DNA from: Ralstonia soli | GTDB taxonomy: Bacteria > Pseudomonadota > Gammaproteobacteria > Burkholderiales > Burkholderiaceae | Reading direction: 5' to 3' | Assembly (NCBI RefSeq): GCF_023955655.1 | Contig: NZ_JAMXHT010000002.1 | Span: 660,060-724,059 of the forward strand | Length of the DNA: 64,000 nt | The notes under the pieces: model-generated | What the model was told of the DNA's origin: nothing | Database searches by the model: none | What the model saw: the letters and a program-made list of their open reading frames with translations, nothing else | Position numbers and translations under genes: made by a program | In this document: piece after piece, positions 35,325 to 43,366 of the stretch | Layout: each line of letters begins with the position of its first letter | Position numbering within the stretch: the first letter of the stretch is position 1

Positions 35325-35744
35325 ATGAACGAGACCACCCAATTGGCCACACCGGCTCCCGCCGGCAATGCCGCTGTTGCGAAGCCGCAAACGGAACAGG
35401 CCACGGCCCGCCAGACCCACCTGGCGCCACCAGTCGACATCTTTGAGAACCGCCAGGCGATCACGCTGTTCGCCGATCTGCCAGGCGTGCCGCGCGAGAA
35501 GCTGGACGTACGGGTGCAGGACGGCACGCTCACGGTCGATGCGGAACTGATGGTGCCCACACCGACTGGCTTGCGCCTGCAGCATGGCGAAGTCAGGCAT
35601 CCGCATTTCTCGCGCACCTTCGTGCTCAGCCCCGACTTTGACGCATCTCGCATCGATGCTCAGCTGCGCGACGGAGTGCTCAAACTGACGATTCCGCGTC
35701 GCGAGGAAGCCAAGCCACGGCGTATCGAGGTACACGCCGACTGA
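35325..35744 (+). CDS. Small heat-shock protein, Hsp20/alpha-crystallin family (second copy)
   Basis: A 139-residue Hsp20 protein, divergent from its neighbour. A Thr/Ala-rich N-terminal arm (1-35) precedes the alpha-crystallin domain (about 36-135, with ITLFADLPGVPREKLDVRVQDGTL in part and FSRTFVLSPDFDASRIDAQLRDGVL). I use ATG 35325, since GGAGGACATC precedes it and an upstream ATG at 35313 would place this ribosome-binding site inside the gene. Paired small heat-shock proteins often form mixed oligomers. It is co-transcribed with the first copy. Confidence 0.91.
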   Translation: MNETTQLATPAPAGNAAVAKPQTEQATARQTHLAPPVDIFENRQAITLFADLPGVPREKLDVRVQDGTLTVDAELMVPTPTGLRLQHGEVRHPHFSRTFVLSPDFDASRIDAQLRDGVLKLTIPRREEAKPRRIEVHAD

Positions 35745-35775
35745 GCGGAAGACCGGCCATTGTTTTGCTTCAGAA

Positions 35776-35797
35776 GCGGGTGCGCTCGCGCGCCCGC
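35776..35797 (+). terminator. GC-rich hairpin after the hsp20 pair
   Basis: GCGGGTGCGC and GCGCGCCCGC form a 10-bp stem (one G-U pair) with a 2-nt loop just after the second hsp20 gene. There is only a short T-rich tail (ATTTGG), so termination may be partial and the next small gene could be read through. Confidence 0.45.
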
Positions 35798-35827
35798 ATT
35801 TGGCACCGTGCCCCCTGGTTACGGTTG

Positions 35828-35846
35828 TTTGTCACTGGGAGACAAA
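35828..35846 (+). promoter_or_regulatory. Hairpin around the ribosome-binding site of the 65-residue gene
   Basis: TTTGTC (35828-35833) and GACAAA (35841-35846) can pair around the loop ACTGGGA, placing the GGGAG ribosome-binding site partly in the loop and partly in the stem, 2 nt before the ATG. With heat-shock genes upstream, a temperature-dependent switch is possible but unproven. Confidence 0.4.
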
Positions 35847-35847
35847 G

Positions 35848-36045
35848 ATGCTGAGTGCACACGAATTTGCCACGTTGATGTTGGTCAGTGAATCACCTGA
35901 CCAGGTCGACATGAATCGCGCTGAATTGGATACGTTGCTGGAGCGGCAACTGGTCATGCTGGAGCGTTCCGCAGAAAGGGTATCGTCGCCGCGCGCAGTT
36001 GACCGACGCCGGGCGCTCGCTACTGCAGAGCTTGAACGCTATTGA
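35848..36045 (+). CDS. Small hypothetical protein
   Basis: A 65-residue protein of unknown function: MLSAHEFATLMLVSESPDQV is followed by a helical, charged stretch (NRAELDTLLERQLVMLERSAERV, in two parts) and an Arg-rich end. No domain is recognised. The ATG at 35848 has GGGAG upstream, within a hairpin. It lies 103 nt downstream of the second hsp20 gene on the same strand and may be part of the same heat-induced transcript. The composition looks coding, not random: leucine-heptad spacing and GC-rich third positions. Confidence 0.6.
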   Translation: MLSAHEFATLMLVSESPDQVDMNRAELDTLLERQLVMLERSAERVSSPRAVDRRRALATAELERY

Positions 36046-36197
36046 CCGAAGCGCTCGAAAAGAGCTCAAGCCGGCATAGGCACCACGTGCGAGGCAACGG
36101 CCAGCTTGTTCCGGTGAATGACCGCTTCGCCATCGATGGGAAGCGTGCAAGCAAAGCGCCCGGTGGGTGGCCCTCGCCATCTTGAATCAGCTGGGCA

Positions 36198-37232
36198 TCA
36201 TCGCTTCTCTTGCCAGACAGCCACACCGTTTTCTGAGGCGGCGGTCCTGACATCGATATCGATACGCGTCAGATCCTCCCCCACCACGAGCGGCCCCGAA
36301 TAGGCTCCACGCACTCTGCTGACGATCTGGTCAACGGTGCTGCCTCCATTGAGGCCAATGTGGCTGAACACCGCCAGCTTCGGCTTTGCCATTGCAAACA
36401 CGCGCGCGGCGTCTTCTGGCGAAGACAGGTGATGATAGATCGCCTCGTAGGCGGGGTTCGACGCCAACAGCGCGTCAGGGACCAACGTCACACAATGCAC
36501 GAGCACGTCGGCATTGCGCGCCTGCTCCACAACGGCTGGGCTCAAGCGCGTATCACCCGACAGAACAATCACGTGACCCCGATATTCGATGCGGTAGCCG
36601 TAGGACGGCTTGATCTTGTCGCCATGGTCGTTTTCGAAAGCGATGACACGTACGCCGCCCTTTTCATACACGACGCCCGGTGCAACGTCGTGAGCGTCGA
36701 TGGTCACGCCATCCAGGGCGCTGCCTTCGTCCTGCAGACGGGTAGCGATATCCGCAGCGAACGCCTGGCGAAGCCCGTCGGCAAGCGCGCGCGTTCCGGC
36801 AGGGCCATAAAGAGCCATGGGGCGATTGCGCTGCCCATACGGCGGACGAAGCCAACCGGTCAGCCACAAATCCGGCAGCCCAACCAAATGGTCGGAGTGG
36901 AAATGGGTGAGGAAATGCGCGTCGATACTGCCGAGCGGGATGTGCAATTGCCAGAGGCGGACCGCCACATCGCGGCCAAAGTCGAAAATCAGCCTCTGGC
37001 CGCCGGCCTCCACCAGCGTGCTGTAGCCGGCGCGCTCAGGAGACGGCACCGGCGTACCCGTGCCCAGCAGAGTCACACGAAAGCGGTCTGCGGCCTGCGC
37101 TGTATCTGCAGGTGCGGCGCGCATCGTGGATGCAGGCGCGGAGCCCGCCTCGTTGCCCGCAGCCCAGGACGAGCATGCCGCAGCCATGACAACAGCAGCT
37201 GCAATCGCCTTCTGCATACGTGAGCGGTTCAT
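36198..37232 (-). CDS. Exported MBL-fold metallo-hydrolase, RNase Z/arylsulfatase-like
   Basis: A 344-residue protein with a signal peptide (basic start, hydrophobic AIAAAVVMAAACSSWAA), so probably periplasmic. A metallo-beta-lactamase fold begins FRVTLLGTGTPVPSP and carries HFHSDH (H110, H112, D114, H115), LSGDTRLSPAVVEQA and FSHIG, which make a dinuclear metal site. The layout resembles RNase Z-like and AtsA-like hydrolases that act on phosphodiesters, sulfates or lactones. It is 13 nt downstream of the porin gene, likely one operon, hinting at hydrolysis of an imported ester. Confidence 0.84.
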   Translation of the reverse strand: MNRSRMQKAIAAAVVMAAACSSWAAGNEAGSAPASTMRAAPADTAQAADRFRVTLLGTGTPVPSPERAGYSTLVEAGGQRLIFDFGRDVAVRLWQLHIPLGSIDAHFLTHFHSDHLVGLPDLWLTGWLRPPYGQRNRPMALYGPAGTRALADGLRQAFAADIATRLQDEGSALDGVTIDAHDVAPGVVYEKGGVRVIAFENDHGDKIKPSYGYRIEYRGHVIVLSGDTRLSPAVVEQARNADVLVHCVTLVPDALLASNPAYEAIYHHLSSPEDAARVFAMAKPKLAVFSHIGLNGGSTVDQIVSRVRGAYSGPLVVGEDLTRIDIDVRTAASENGVAVWQEKR

Positions 37233-37245
37233 TGTTTCACCTCAT

Positions 37246-38364
37246 TCAGAAAACGTGCTTGACGCCCAGCATCAGGCCCGCTTGGTTGATACCGGGCGCG
37301 GGATTTCCTCCGGAAAAACCTCCGCTGACAGAGAGCGCAGACTGGCCGGCGTTATCGATGTACCCCGCAGTTGCATAGACCGACGTGCGCTTGGAGAAGG
37401 CGTACATACCGCGCACCGCACCAAGCCACGCACGATTCGGGTTATGCCTGAACTTCAAGTAGTAAACCTCGCCCGCGAGAACGAGCTTTGGCGTGACGTC
37501 ATAGGCGACGCCAGCAAACCAGAGATCGCTGCGTGGTGTGGCACTCCCTTCGTTGTTGCGACGAAGCAGCCCCATGCCGAGCTTGGCGCGCGGTAGCAGC
37601 ATGTAGCCGCCCAGCGCAAGGCGATCATCCTTCAGACTGCTGCGGGTCAACCCACCGAACGCTCCTGGGGCGCCGCGCAGCGAATCGTATGCCGCGCTCA
37701 GGCCCCACCTGGTCGTCTCATACATCAGCATGGCCGACCATTCCCTGCATGCGCGCTGATCCGCCGGGTTCTCTCCCGGGCAGTTGGTACCGGCGGGTGC
37801 CGGTCCGGCGTTGGCACTGTCACGCCCAAGGCTGTAGGTCGCCCCCACGGTCAGCCCCCCGAAGGTCCCTTTGTAGGAAACGGCGTTATCGGCACGTGCA
37901 TTGGGCAGGTAGGCATCGAGTGAGCCGATACCGTAAATGTTCGACGTGAGCACGTCGGTATCGAGCCGCGCCCAGAAAAGCATCGTGTCTTGTCGGCCTA
38001 GAGCGATCTGGCCGAAAGTCCCGCGCAAGCCGACCCAAGCCCTGCGACCAAACAGACGGCCGCCTTGGTTGGACACACCGGTGTCCGGTGCGAATCCGGA
38101 TTCCAGCGCGAACACGCTTTTGAGGCCCCCGCCAAGATCTTCCGAGCCGCGTATCCCCCAGCGCGATGGCACGGTCGCCGCAAAAGACGGCTGCCGGACG
38201 AGGCTGGCTCCGCTCGATCCGACGTGGTTGATGTACTCGATCCCCGTATCGATCAGCCCGTACATCGTGACTGACTGCGCCGCTGTCATCCCTGGCGCCG
38301 CGGCGCAAAGTCCGACCGCACACCCAAAGCCAAAGCCCCTCATCCACCGACTGGTGCTTCTCAT
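37246..38364 (-). CDS. Outer-membrane porin, Gram-negative trimeric (OmpC/Burkholderia) type
   Basis: A 372-residue porin with a signal peptide ending at TAAQ-SVTMYGLIDTG, the classic start of betaproteobacterial porins (Porin_4). Alternating strands follow, including GIRGSEDLGGGLKSVFALESGF and GLRGTFGQIALGRQD, and the protein ends in MLGVKHVF with a C-terminal Phe. It forms a diffusion channel for small anions or aromatic acids. The start has AGGAGGA upstream. It is divergent from the NicC-like gene across 241 nt that carry duplicated palindromes, and is followed by the MBL hydrolase gene. Confidence 0.9.
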   Translation of the reverse strand: MRSTSRWMRGFGFGCAVGLCAAAPGMTAAQSVTMYGLIDTGIEYINHVGSSGASLVRQPSFAATVPSRWGIRGSEDLGGGLKSVFALESGFAPDTGVSNQGGRLFGRRAWVGLRGTFGQIALGRQDTMLFWARLDTDVLTSNIYGIGSLDAYLPNARADNAVSYKGTFGGLTVGATYSLGRDSANAGPAPAGTNCPGENPADQRACREWSAMLMYETTRWGLSAAYDSLRGAPGAFGGLTRSSLKDDRLALGGYMLLPRAKLGMGLLRRNNEGSATPRSDLWFAGVAYDVTPKLVLAGEVYYLKFRHNPNRAWLGAVRGMYAFSKRTSVYATAGYIDNAGQSALSVSGGFSGGNPAPGINQAGLMLGVKHVF

Positions 38365-38381
38365 CCCACAATCCTCCTTCT

Positions 38382-38395
38382 GTTCATTTTTGAAC
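38382..38395. promoter_or_regulatory. Palindrome GTTCATTTTTGAAC, porin-proximal copy
   Basis: Arms GTTCA/TGAAC around TTTT lie 17 nt upstream of the porin ATG (minus strand). The same 14-mer recurs at 38564-38577. The surrounding DNA is AT-rich. A likely operator for the divergent porin and monooxygenase genes. Confidence 0.55.
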
Positions 38396-38554
38396 TATTA
38401 AATATTTTATGAACGAACGGATCGTACAGCAGCCATACGCAAAATCGAACTCAGGAGAAACGCGTACCTCTCTTGAATCACATGTTGCAACCGTCCCAGG
38501 GAAAGCCCTGAGCGCCATGGACCGGGTTTCCTTTTATCATGATCTTAATTTTAT

Positions 38555-38577
38555 GAACGTAACGTTCATTTTTGAAC
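38555..38577. promoter_or_regulatory. Overlapping palindromes, monooxygenase-proximal copy
   Basis: GAACGTAACGTTC (38555-38567) overlaps the repeated 14-mer GTTCATTTTTGAAC (38564-38577), which ends 28 nt upstream of the monooxygenase ATG. The IclR regulator encoded just downstream of the monooxygenase is the obvious candidate to bind here. Confidence 0.55.
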
Positions 38578-38605
38578 TTATGCAACCGATCGAGCTGGTC
38601 CCTCC

Positions 38606-39769
38606 ATGTCTAATCCTTCCCTCAGCAACATGACTTCACTGAAAATCGGCATCAATGGCGCCGGCATTGGCGGCCTGGCCGCAGCGATCGCCTTACGCAA
38701 ACTCGGTCTCGACGCTACCGTGTACGAACAGGCATCCCGCTTCGCCCGCGTCGGAGCGGACATCAACCTCACACCGAACGCTGTACGGGCACTCGATGGA
38801 CTTGGGGTGGGCGACGCCTTGCGCGAAACAGCGGCAAGGCCGACCCACCGCATCAGTCGGACGTGGGACACCGGGGAAGAAACATCGCGCCTGCCCATGT
38901 CAGATGACGCGGAGCTCCGCTATGGGGCTCCGCAGTTGACGATGCATCGCGCAGACTTGATGCGCGGGCTTGAGGACGCGCTACCGCAGGACTTCGTCAA
39001 GCTGGGGCGCAAGGTCGTGGCCGTTTCGCAGGAGTCCAGCGGGATCACCGTACGGTTTGCGGATGACAGCGAGGAAAAGGTCGACGTCTTGATTGGCGCC
39101 GACGGCATCCACTCGGTGGTGCGCACAGCCTTGTTTGGTCAGGAGAGCCCGGTCTTCACCGGCGTCATCGCCTATCGCGCCGTGGTGCCTGCCGAACGCC
39201 TTGCCGGTGTGCCCAACCTCGACGCGTTCACCAAGTGGTGGGGGCCGGACACGCAGACCCAGATCGTCACCTTCCCACTCAACCGTGGACGCGACATCTT
39301 TGTGTTTGCCACCGTAGCCCAGGACGCCTGGCGCCACGAGTCATGGACCACACCCGGGCGCGTGGAAGACCTGCGCAACGCCTACGCTGGTTTTCATGCG
39401 GAAGCACGTGCCCTGCTCGATGCCTGCGATGACGTGCTCGTCTCTGCCCTGTACGTGCGAGACCCGCTGCCGGCGTGGTCAAGTGGTCGCGCCACCTTGC
39501 TGGGCGACGCATGCCATCCCATGATGCCCTTCATGGCCCAAGGCGCCGGCATGGCAATCGAGGACGGCGTGGTACTGGCGCGCTGCTTGGCCGCCGCCGC
39601 TCCTGCGGGCGTAGCGGCCGTGCCAGAAGCCCTGACACGCTATCAAGCTGCGCGCCACACGCGTACAAGCCGCATCCAAATCGGCTCTCGCAGCAATGCC
39701 TGGCTTAAGGAAGGCGGCAATGCCGACTGGGTGTACGATTACGACGCTTGGAATGTCGCCCTTGATTGA
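38606..39769 (+). CDS. FAD-dependent aromatic monooxygenase, NicC/salicylate hydroxylase-like
   Basis: A 387-residue flavin monooxygenase with GXGXXG in INGAGIGGLAAAIAL (about 17-30), the DG motif in LIGADGIHSVVR and the FAD-contacting LLGDACHPMMPFMAQGAGMAIED (in two parts). The end WVYDYDAWN closely resembles the C-terminus of 6-hydroxynicotinate 3-monooxygenase (NicC) as I recall it, so hydroxylation of a hydroxy-aromatic or hydroxypyridine acid with decarboxylation is likely. It is divergent from the porin and followed by an IclR regulator. No other nicotinate genes are in the window, so the substrate is not settled. Confidence 0.82.
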   Translation: MSNPSLSNMTSLKIGINGAGIGGLAAAIALRKLGLDATVYEQASRFARVGADINLTPNAVRALDGLGVGDALRETAARPTHRISRTWDTGEETSRLPMSDDAELRYGAPQLTMHRADLMRGLEDALPQDFVKLGRKVVAVSQESSGITVRFADDSEEKVDVLIGADGIHSVVRTALFGQESPVFTGVIAYRAVVPAERLAGVPNLDAFTKWWGPDTQTQIVTFPLNRGRDIFVFATVAQDAWRHESWTTPGRVEDLRNAYAGFHAEARALLDACDDVLVSALYVRDPLPAWSSGRATLLGDACHPMMPFMAQGAGMAIEDGVVLARCLAAAAPAGVAAVPEALTRYQAARHTRTSRIQIGSRSNAWLKEGGNADWVYDYDAWNVALD

Positions 39770-39792
39770 TCGGGACGTCGCGCATTCTGCTC

Positions 39793-39814
39793 ACGGCCGC
39801 ACTTCAGCGGCCGT
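39793..39814 (+). terminator. Hairpin between the monooxygenase and IclR genes
   Basis: ACGGCCGC-ACTTCA-GCGGCCGT is an 8-bp stem followed by TCGCCTTATTT. It supports ending the monooxygenase transcript and makes the TTG at 39766 an unlikely start for the IclR gene. Confidence 0.5.
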
Positions 39815-39834
39815 TCGCCTTATTTGCCCGTGCC

Positions 39835-40668
39835 ATGCGTAAAGCCGACCTGCAAGATACCGATAACGCCGAAGGCGACGACGCCAAGGCTCAGCAACTG
39901 GTCTCACCCGTCATTCGTGGCCTCAGATTGCTGCGTTACATGGCTGAAGGCGGATCCACAGCCAACTTGAGCGAGGTGGGCCGCCGTATCGATGTGAATC
40001 GCATCACGGTGATGCGGCTGCTGGCAACGCTCGAGCACGAAGGCATGCTCGAGCGGTTACCCCAGGGAGGGCATCAGATCGGCTTCGAGTTTCTCAAGCT
40101 GGCTTCGACCGTGCTGGCGGCAAACGATCTGACTTCGTTTGCGCGCCGGATCCTGACACGCCTGAGCGAGTCGCTACAGCTGTCGGCTTACCTGGTCGTT
40201 CGCGACGGGGGGCATGCCCTCTATCTGCTGCGTGAGATGCCCAAAACGGCACTGGTCAGCAATATCCAGGTCGGCAGTCGCATTGCCGCTCACCTCACGA
40301 CTCCAGGGCGCGTACTCATTGCCGACCTGCCCCCCGACACGCTGCGCGATCTGCTCGGCAACGACCCACTGCCCACGGCAACCGGTCAGAGTCCTGGCAC
40401 ACATGCTCGCTTGGCACAGATCCTGGCAGCCGACCGGGAACGAGGCTGCGCATGGAGTTTTTCTGCGTTTGAGCCGGGCATCGACTCCTGCGCAGCACCA
40501 GTCCATGACAGAAGCCCAATCGCCATTGCCGCCATCAGCGTCGCCGGCCCGCATCAGCGCTTTGAACTTGACCCCACGCTGCATGAGCGCGTGGAACGTG
40601 AGGTCAAAGTGGCCGCGCATGACCTGTCGATCCTGCTGGGCAATCGCCAGGACGGGTTACAGGGCTGA
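39835..40668 (+). CDS. IclR-family transcriptional regulator
   Basis: A 277-residue regulator: winged helix at about 25-85 (NLSEVGRRIDVNRITVMRLLATL, in two parts) and an IclR effector domain at about 100-265. I choose ATG 39835 (MRKADLQDTD). A longer frame from TTG 39766 overlaps the monooxygenase stop but passes through a hairpin. IclR proteins often govern aromatic-acid genes; this one is next to the monooxygenase and porin genes, whose promoters share repeated palindromes. Confidence 0.82.
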   Translation: MRKADLQDTDNAEGDDAKAQQLVSPVIRGLRLLRYMAEGGSTANLSEVGRRIDVNRITVMRLLATLEHEGMLERLPQGGHQIGFEFLKLASTVLAANDLTSFARRILTRLSESLQLSAYLVVRDGGHALYLLREMPKTALVSNIQVGSRIAAHLTTPGRVLIADLPPDTLRDLLGNDPLPTATGQSPGTHARLAQILAADRERGCAWSFSAFEPGIDSCAAPVHDRSPIAIAAISVAGPHQRFELDPTLHERVEREVKVAAHDLSILLGNRQDGLQG

Positions 40669-40695
40669 GTCAGACCTGCGTGTCCAAAACAGGCC

Positions 40696-40726
40696 CGTTG
40701 TGCCCAACCTGCGCCGGCACACAACG
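40696..40726. terminator. Weak hairpin between convergent IclR and LysR genes
   Basis: CGTTGTG and CACAACG arms enclose a 17-nt loop in the 116-nt gap between the stops of the IclR (plus) and LysR (minus) genes. No T run; possible Rho-type or weak terminator only. Confidence 0.25.
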
Positions 40727-40784
40727 TCCAATCGGTACTAGCGCAGGTGTTGAACCATCCAAGTTCTCTGCCGCGAAGGCAAAT

Positions 40785-41684
40785 CTAGGCGGTCAACTCG
40801 CGCAGCGCTTCGAGCAGCTTGACTGCAGGGCTGGGAAGAATGCCGTGGCGGCGACGGAACGCGGTGAGCGTGCGGCGCGCCACCAGGCCGGGAATCGGCA
40901 GCGGCTCGATCACGCCGGCGCGGCGTTCCGCATCGATCATCGGTTCGGCCATCCAGCTCAGGAAGCCGGAGCGCGCCACCAGGCTTTTGAGTGCCGTCAC
41001 CGAGCGCGTTTCCACCACGATGTTCGGCAAGCCAAGCCCGGCTGCTTCGAATACCCCTCGCATGTGTTCGTACGGCCCGGTGCCGCGCGGCGGAATGGCC
41101 CAAGACGCATCCAGCGTATCGATCAGCGTCAACGCAGAGCGCTTGCGTAGCGGATGCCAGGGCGATGCCACGATGAAGCTGGCGTCCTCCCAGCGGCAAT
41201 CGGTGATGGAGATGATCTCGTCCGTATCCGGCATCGCAATGGAAAGCGCCAGGTCGATTTCATGCTTGACGAGACCTTCAGCCAGCCGGTCCCACACGCC
41301 TTCCAGGATCTCCACGCGCAGGTTCGGCCAGCGCGCGACCACCGTACCGACGGCCAGCGGCAGCACATAGCTTGCAATACTGCCGACTGCGCCCACGCGA
41401 ATGGTGCCCTTGGCGAGCCCACGCATGGCGTCGATCTCTTCACGCGCGTAATCGGCCTCGCGCTGCAGCAATGAAGCATGGGGCAGCAGTGCCTGACCGA
41501 TGGCGGTGAGCTGCATCCCTTTGGAGTGCCGCTCGAACAGCGGCGCGCCCACTTCGTCTTCCAGGCGCTTGATGATCCGGCTGAGCGCTGGCTGGGTGAC
41601 GTGCAGGACTTCCGCCGCACGCCCGAGGCTGCCGGCGGAAACGATGGTGGTAAAGGCGCGCAATTGGCGCAGATCGAAGGCCAT
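40785..41684 (-). CDS. LysR-family regulator of the benzoylformate decarboxylase operon
   Basis: A 299-residue LysR protein with the helix-turn-helix at about 3-60 (LRAFTTIVSAGSLGRAAEVL) and a ligand-binding domain at about 92-290. It is divergent from the mdlC-like gene with 92 nt between starts, the usual layout for a LysR activator and its target operon. The gap is AT-rich and should hold the binding site, but no clear T-N11-A site stands out. The inducer may be mandelate, benzoylformate or a derivative; this is inferred from gene order. Confidence 0.87.
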   Translation of the reverse strand: MAFDLRQLRAFTTIVSAGSLGRAAEVLHVTQPALSRIIKRLEDEVGAPLFERHSKGMQLTAIGQALLPHASLLQREADYAREEIDAMRGLAKGTIRVGAVGSIASYVLPLAVGTVVARWPNLRVEILEGVWDRLAEGLVKHEIDLALSIAMPDTDEIISITDCRWEDASFIVASPWHPLRKRSALTLIDTLDASWAIPPRGTGPYEHMRGVFEAAGLGLPNIVVETRSVTALKSLVARSGFLSWMAEPMIDAERRAGVIEPLPIPGLVARRTLTAFRRRHGILPSPAVKLLEALRELTA

Positions 41685-41776
41685 GCCAAAAGGTAATGAC
41701 TTTGGCGCAATAATTCAATATCGCGTTAATCACGACGAATTCCATACTGGCAGCCTGTTTCAAGGAGACTGCCTGT

Positions 41777-43366
41777 ATGACTCGCACCTCGCTCGCGCTG
41801 ACAACCGTGCGCGACGCTACTATCGAGCTGCTGCGCCGGCTCGGCATGACCCACGTGTTTGGCAATCCCGGCTCGACCGAGCTGCCGATGTTTCGCGATT
41901 TTCCCGAGGATTTCCGCTACATCCTGGGCTTACAGGAAGCCGTGGTGGTCGGCATGGCGGACGGTTTCGCGCAAGCAACGGGCAATGCGGCGCTGGTGAA
42001 TCTGCACTCGGCGGCCGGTGTCGGCAATGCCATGGGCAACATCTTCACGGCCTTCAAGAACCGCACGCCGCTCGTCATTACCGCCGGGCAGCAGGCGCGA
42101 TCCATCCTGCCGTTTGATCCGTTCCTCGCCTCCAACCAGGCGACGGAGCTGCCCAAGCCGTACGTCAAATGGAGCATCGAGCCCGCGCGCGCGCAGGACG
42201 TGCCGCTGGCGCTGGCCCGCGCGTATCACATCGCGATGCAGGAGCCGCGTGGGCCCGTGCTGGTGTCGATTCCCGTGGATGACTGGGACCAGCCGACGGA
42301 GCCCGTTGCCCCGCACGAAGTTGCCAGCGAGGTGCGGCCCGATCCGGTCACGCTGGCGCGCATTGGCGACCTGCTGGATGCGGCGCAACGGCCGGCGTTT
42401 GTGGTGGGGGCTGCAATTGACCGCGCTGGTGCATGGGATGCCGTGGTGCAACTGGCGGAGGCGCACAACGCGCGCGTGTTCACCGCACCGATGGCCGGGC
42501 GCGGCGCGTTTCCCGAAGACCACCGCCTCTTCGCCGGTTTCCTGCCCGCGATGCGTGAAAAGATCGTGAGCTTGCTGCACGGGCACGACGTGGTGTTCGC
42601 GCTCGGGGCACCGGCGTTCGCCTATCACGTTGAGGGCCATGGCCCGCACGTGCCCGCAGGAGCAAAGCTGGTGCAATTGATCGACGATCCAGCGACCGCT
42701 GCCTGGACGCCGGAGGGTATTTCCGCCGTTGGCAATATCCGCCTGGGCGTACTCGATCTGCTCGCCAGGCCCGCACCGCCAGCCAGGCCACTGCCGCCGC
42801 CACGCGTCCAATCGCCGCGTGCCGAACCTGGGTCACCCATGTCGGCAGCCTTTGTTCTGCAGACGCTCGAGGCCGTACGTGGCGCGACAGACATCGTCGT
42901 CGAAGAAGCCCCGAGCGCCAGGCCAGTCATGCAGGCCTACCTGCCGATGCGCCGCTCGGGAGGCTTCTACACGATGGACAGCGGCGGCTTGGGATACGGC
43001 ATGCCCGCTGCGGTGGGTGTCGCTCTGGCCACGCCCGGGACGCGTGTGATCGCCTTGATTGGCGATGGATCGAGCATGTATTCGATCCAGGCGCTGTGGA
43101 GCGCAGCGCTCTTCAAGTTGCCCATGACGTTCGTGATCCTGAACAACCGCCGCTACGCCGCCCTGCAAGAGTTCGCATCGGTGTTCGGCTTTGCGCCGAC
43201 CGACGCTGTGCAGGGCACGGATCTGCACGGCATTGACTTCGTCGGCCTTGCCCGCGCCATGGGCTGCACGGGCGAACGTGTGACCGACCCGCGCCGGCTG
43301 GAGGCGACGCTGCGCACCGCGCTGCAGTCCACCGGCCCGACCTTGATTGAAGTGGAGATTGCATGA
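41777..43366 (+). CDS. mdlC: Benzoylformate decarboxylase (thiamine diphosphate enzyme)
   Basis: A 529-residue ThDP-dependent decarboxylase that turns benzoylformate or its 4-hydroxy form into the aldehyde. The residues used by the Pseudomonas enzyme are present: Ser33 in GNPGS, His77 in NLHSAAG and His284 in GAPAFAYH. The cofactor motif GDGSSMYSIQALWSAALFKL (within the C-terminal domain) ends in NN. Domain order is PYR, middle and PP, as in the family. It overlaps the aldehyde dehydrogenase gene by 4 nt (ATGA). First gene of a four- or five-gene rightward operon. Confidence 0.87.
   Translation: MTRTSLALTTVRDATIELLRRLGMTHVFGNPGSTELPMFRDFPEDFRYILGLQEAVVVGMADGFAQATGNAALVNLHSAAGVGNAMGNIFTAFKNRTPLVITAGQQARSILPFDPFLASNQATELPKPYVKWSIEPARAQDVPLALARAYHIAMQEPRGPVLVSIPVDDWDQPTEPVAPHEVASEVRPDPVTLARIGDLLDAAQRPAFVVGAAIDRAGAWDAVVQLAEAHNARVFTAPMAGRGAFPEDHRLFAGFLPAMREKIVSLLHGHDVVFALGAPAFAYHVEGHGPHVPAGAKLVQLIDDPATAAWTPEGISAVGNIRLGVLDLLARPAPPARPLPPPRVQSPRAEPGSPMSAAFVLQTLEAVRGATDIVVEEAPSARPVMQAYLPMRRSGGFYTMDSGGLGYGMPAAVGVALATPGTRVIALIGDGSSMYSIQALWSAALFKLPMTFVILNNRRYAALQEFASVFGFAPTDAVQGTDLHGIDFVGLARAMGCTGERVTDPRRLEATLRTALQSTGPTLIEVEIA

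Noticed and set aside
36076..36190. Possible C-terminal tail of a lost gene on the minus strand (GRFACTLPIDGEAVIHRNKL...)
   Set aside because: About 38 codons look protein-like but no family comes to mind and no upstream part exists; chance cannot be excluded.
39766..39834. TTG 39766 as start of the IclR gene, overlapping the monooxygenase stop
   Set aside because: The extension passes through an 8-bp-stem hairpin and adds residues not seen in IclR proteins; ATG 39835 is better.
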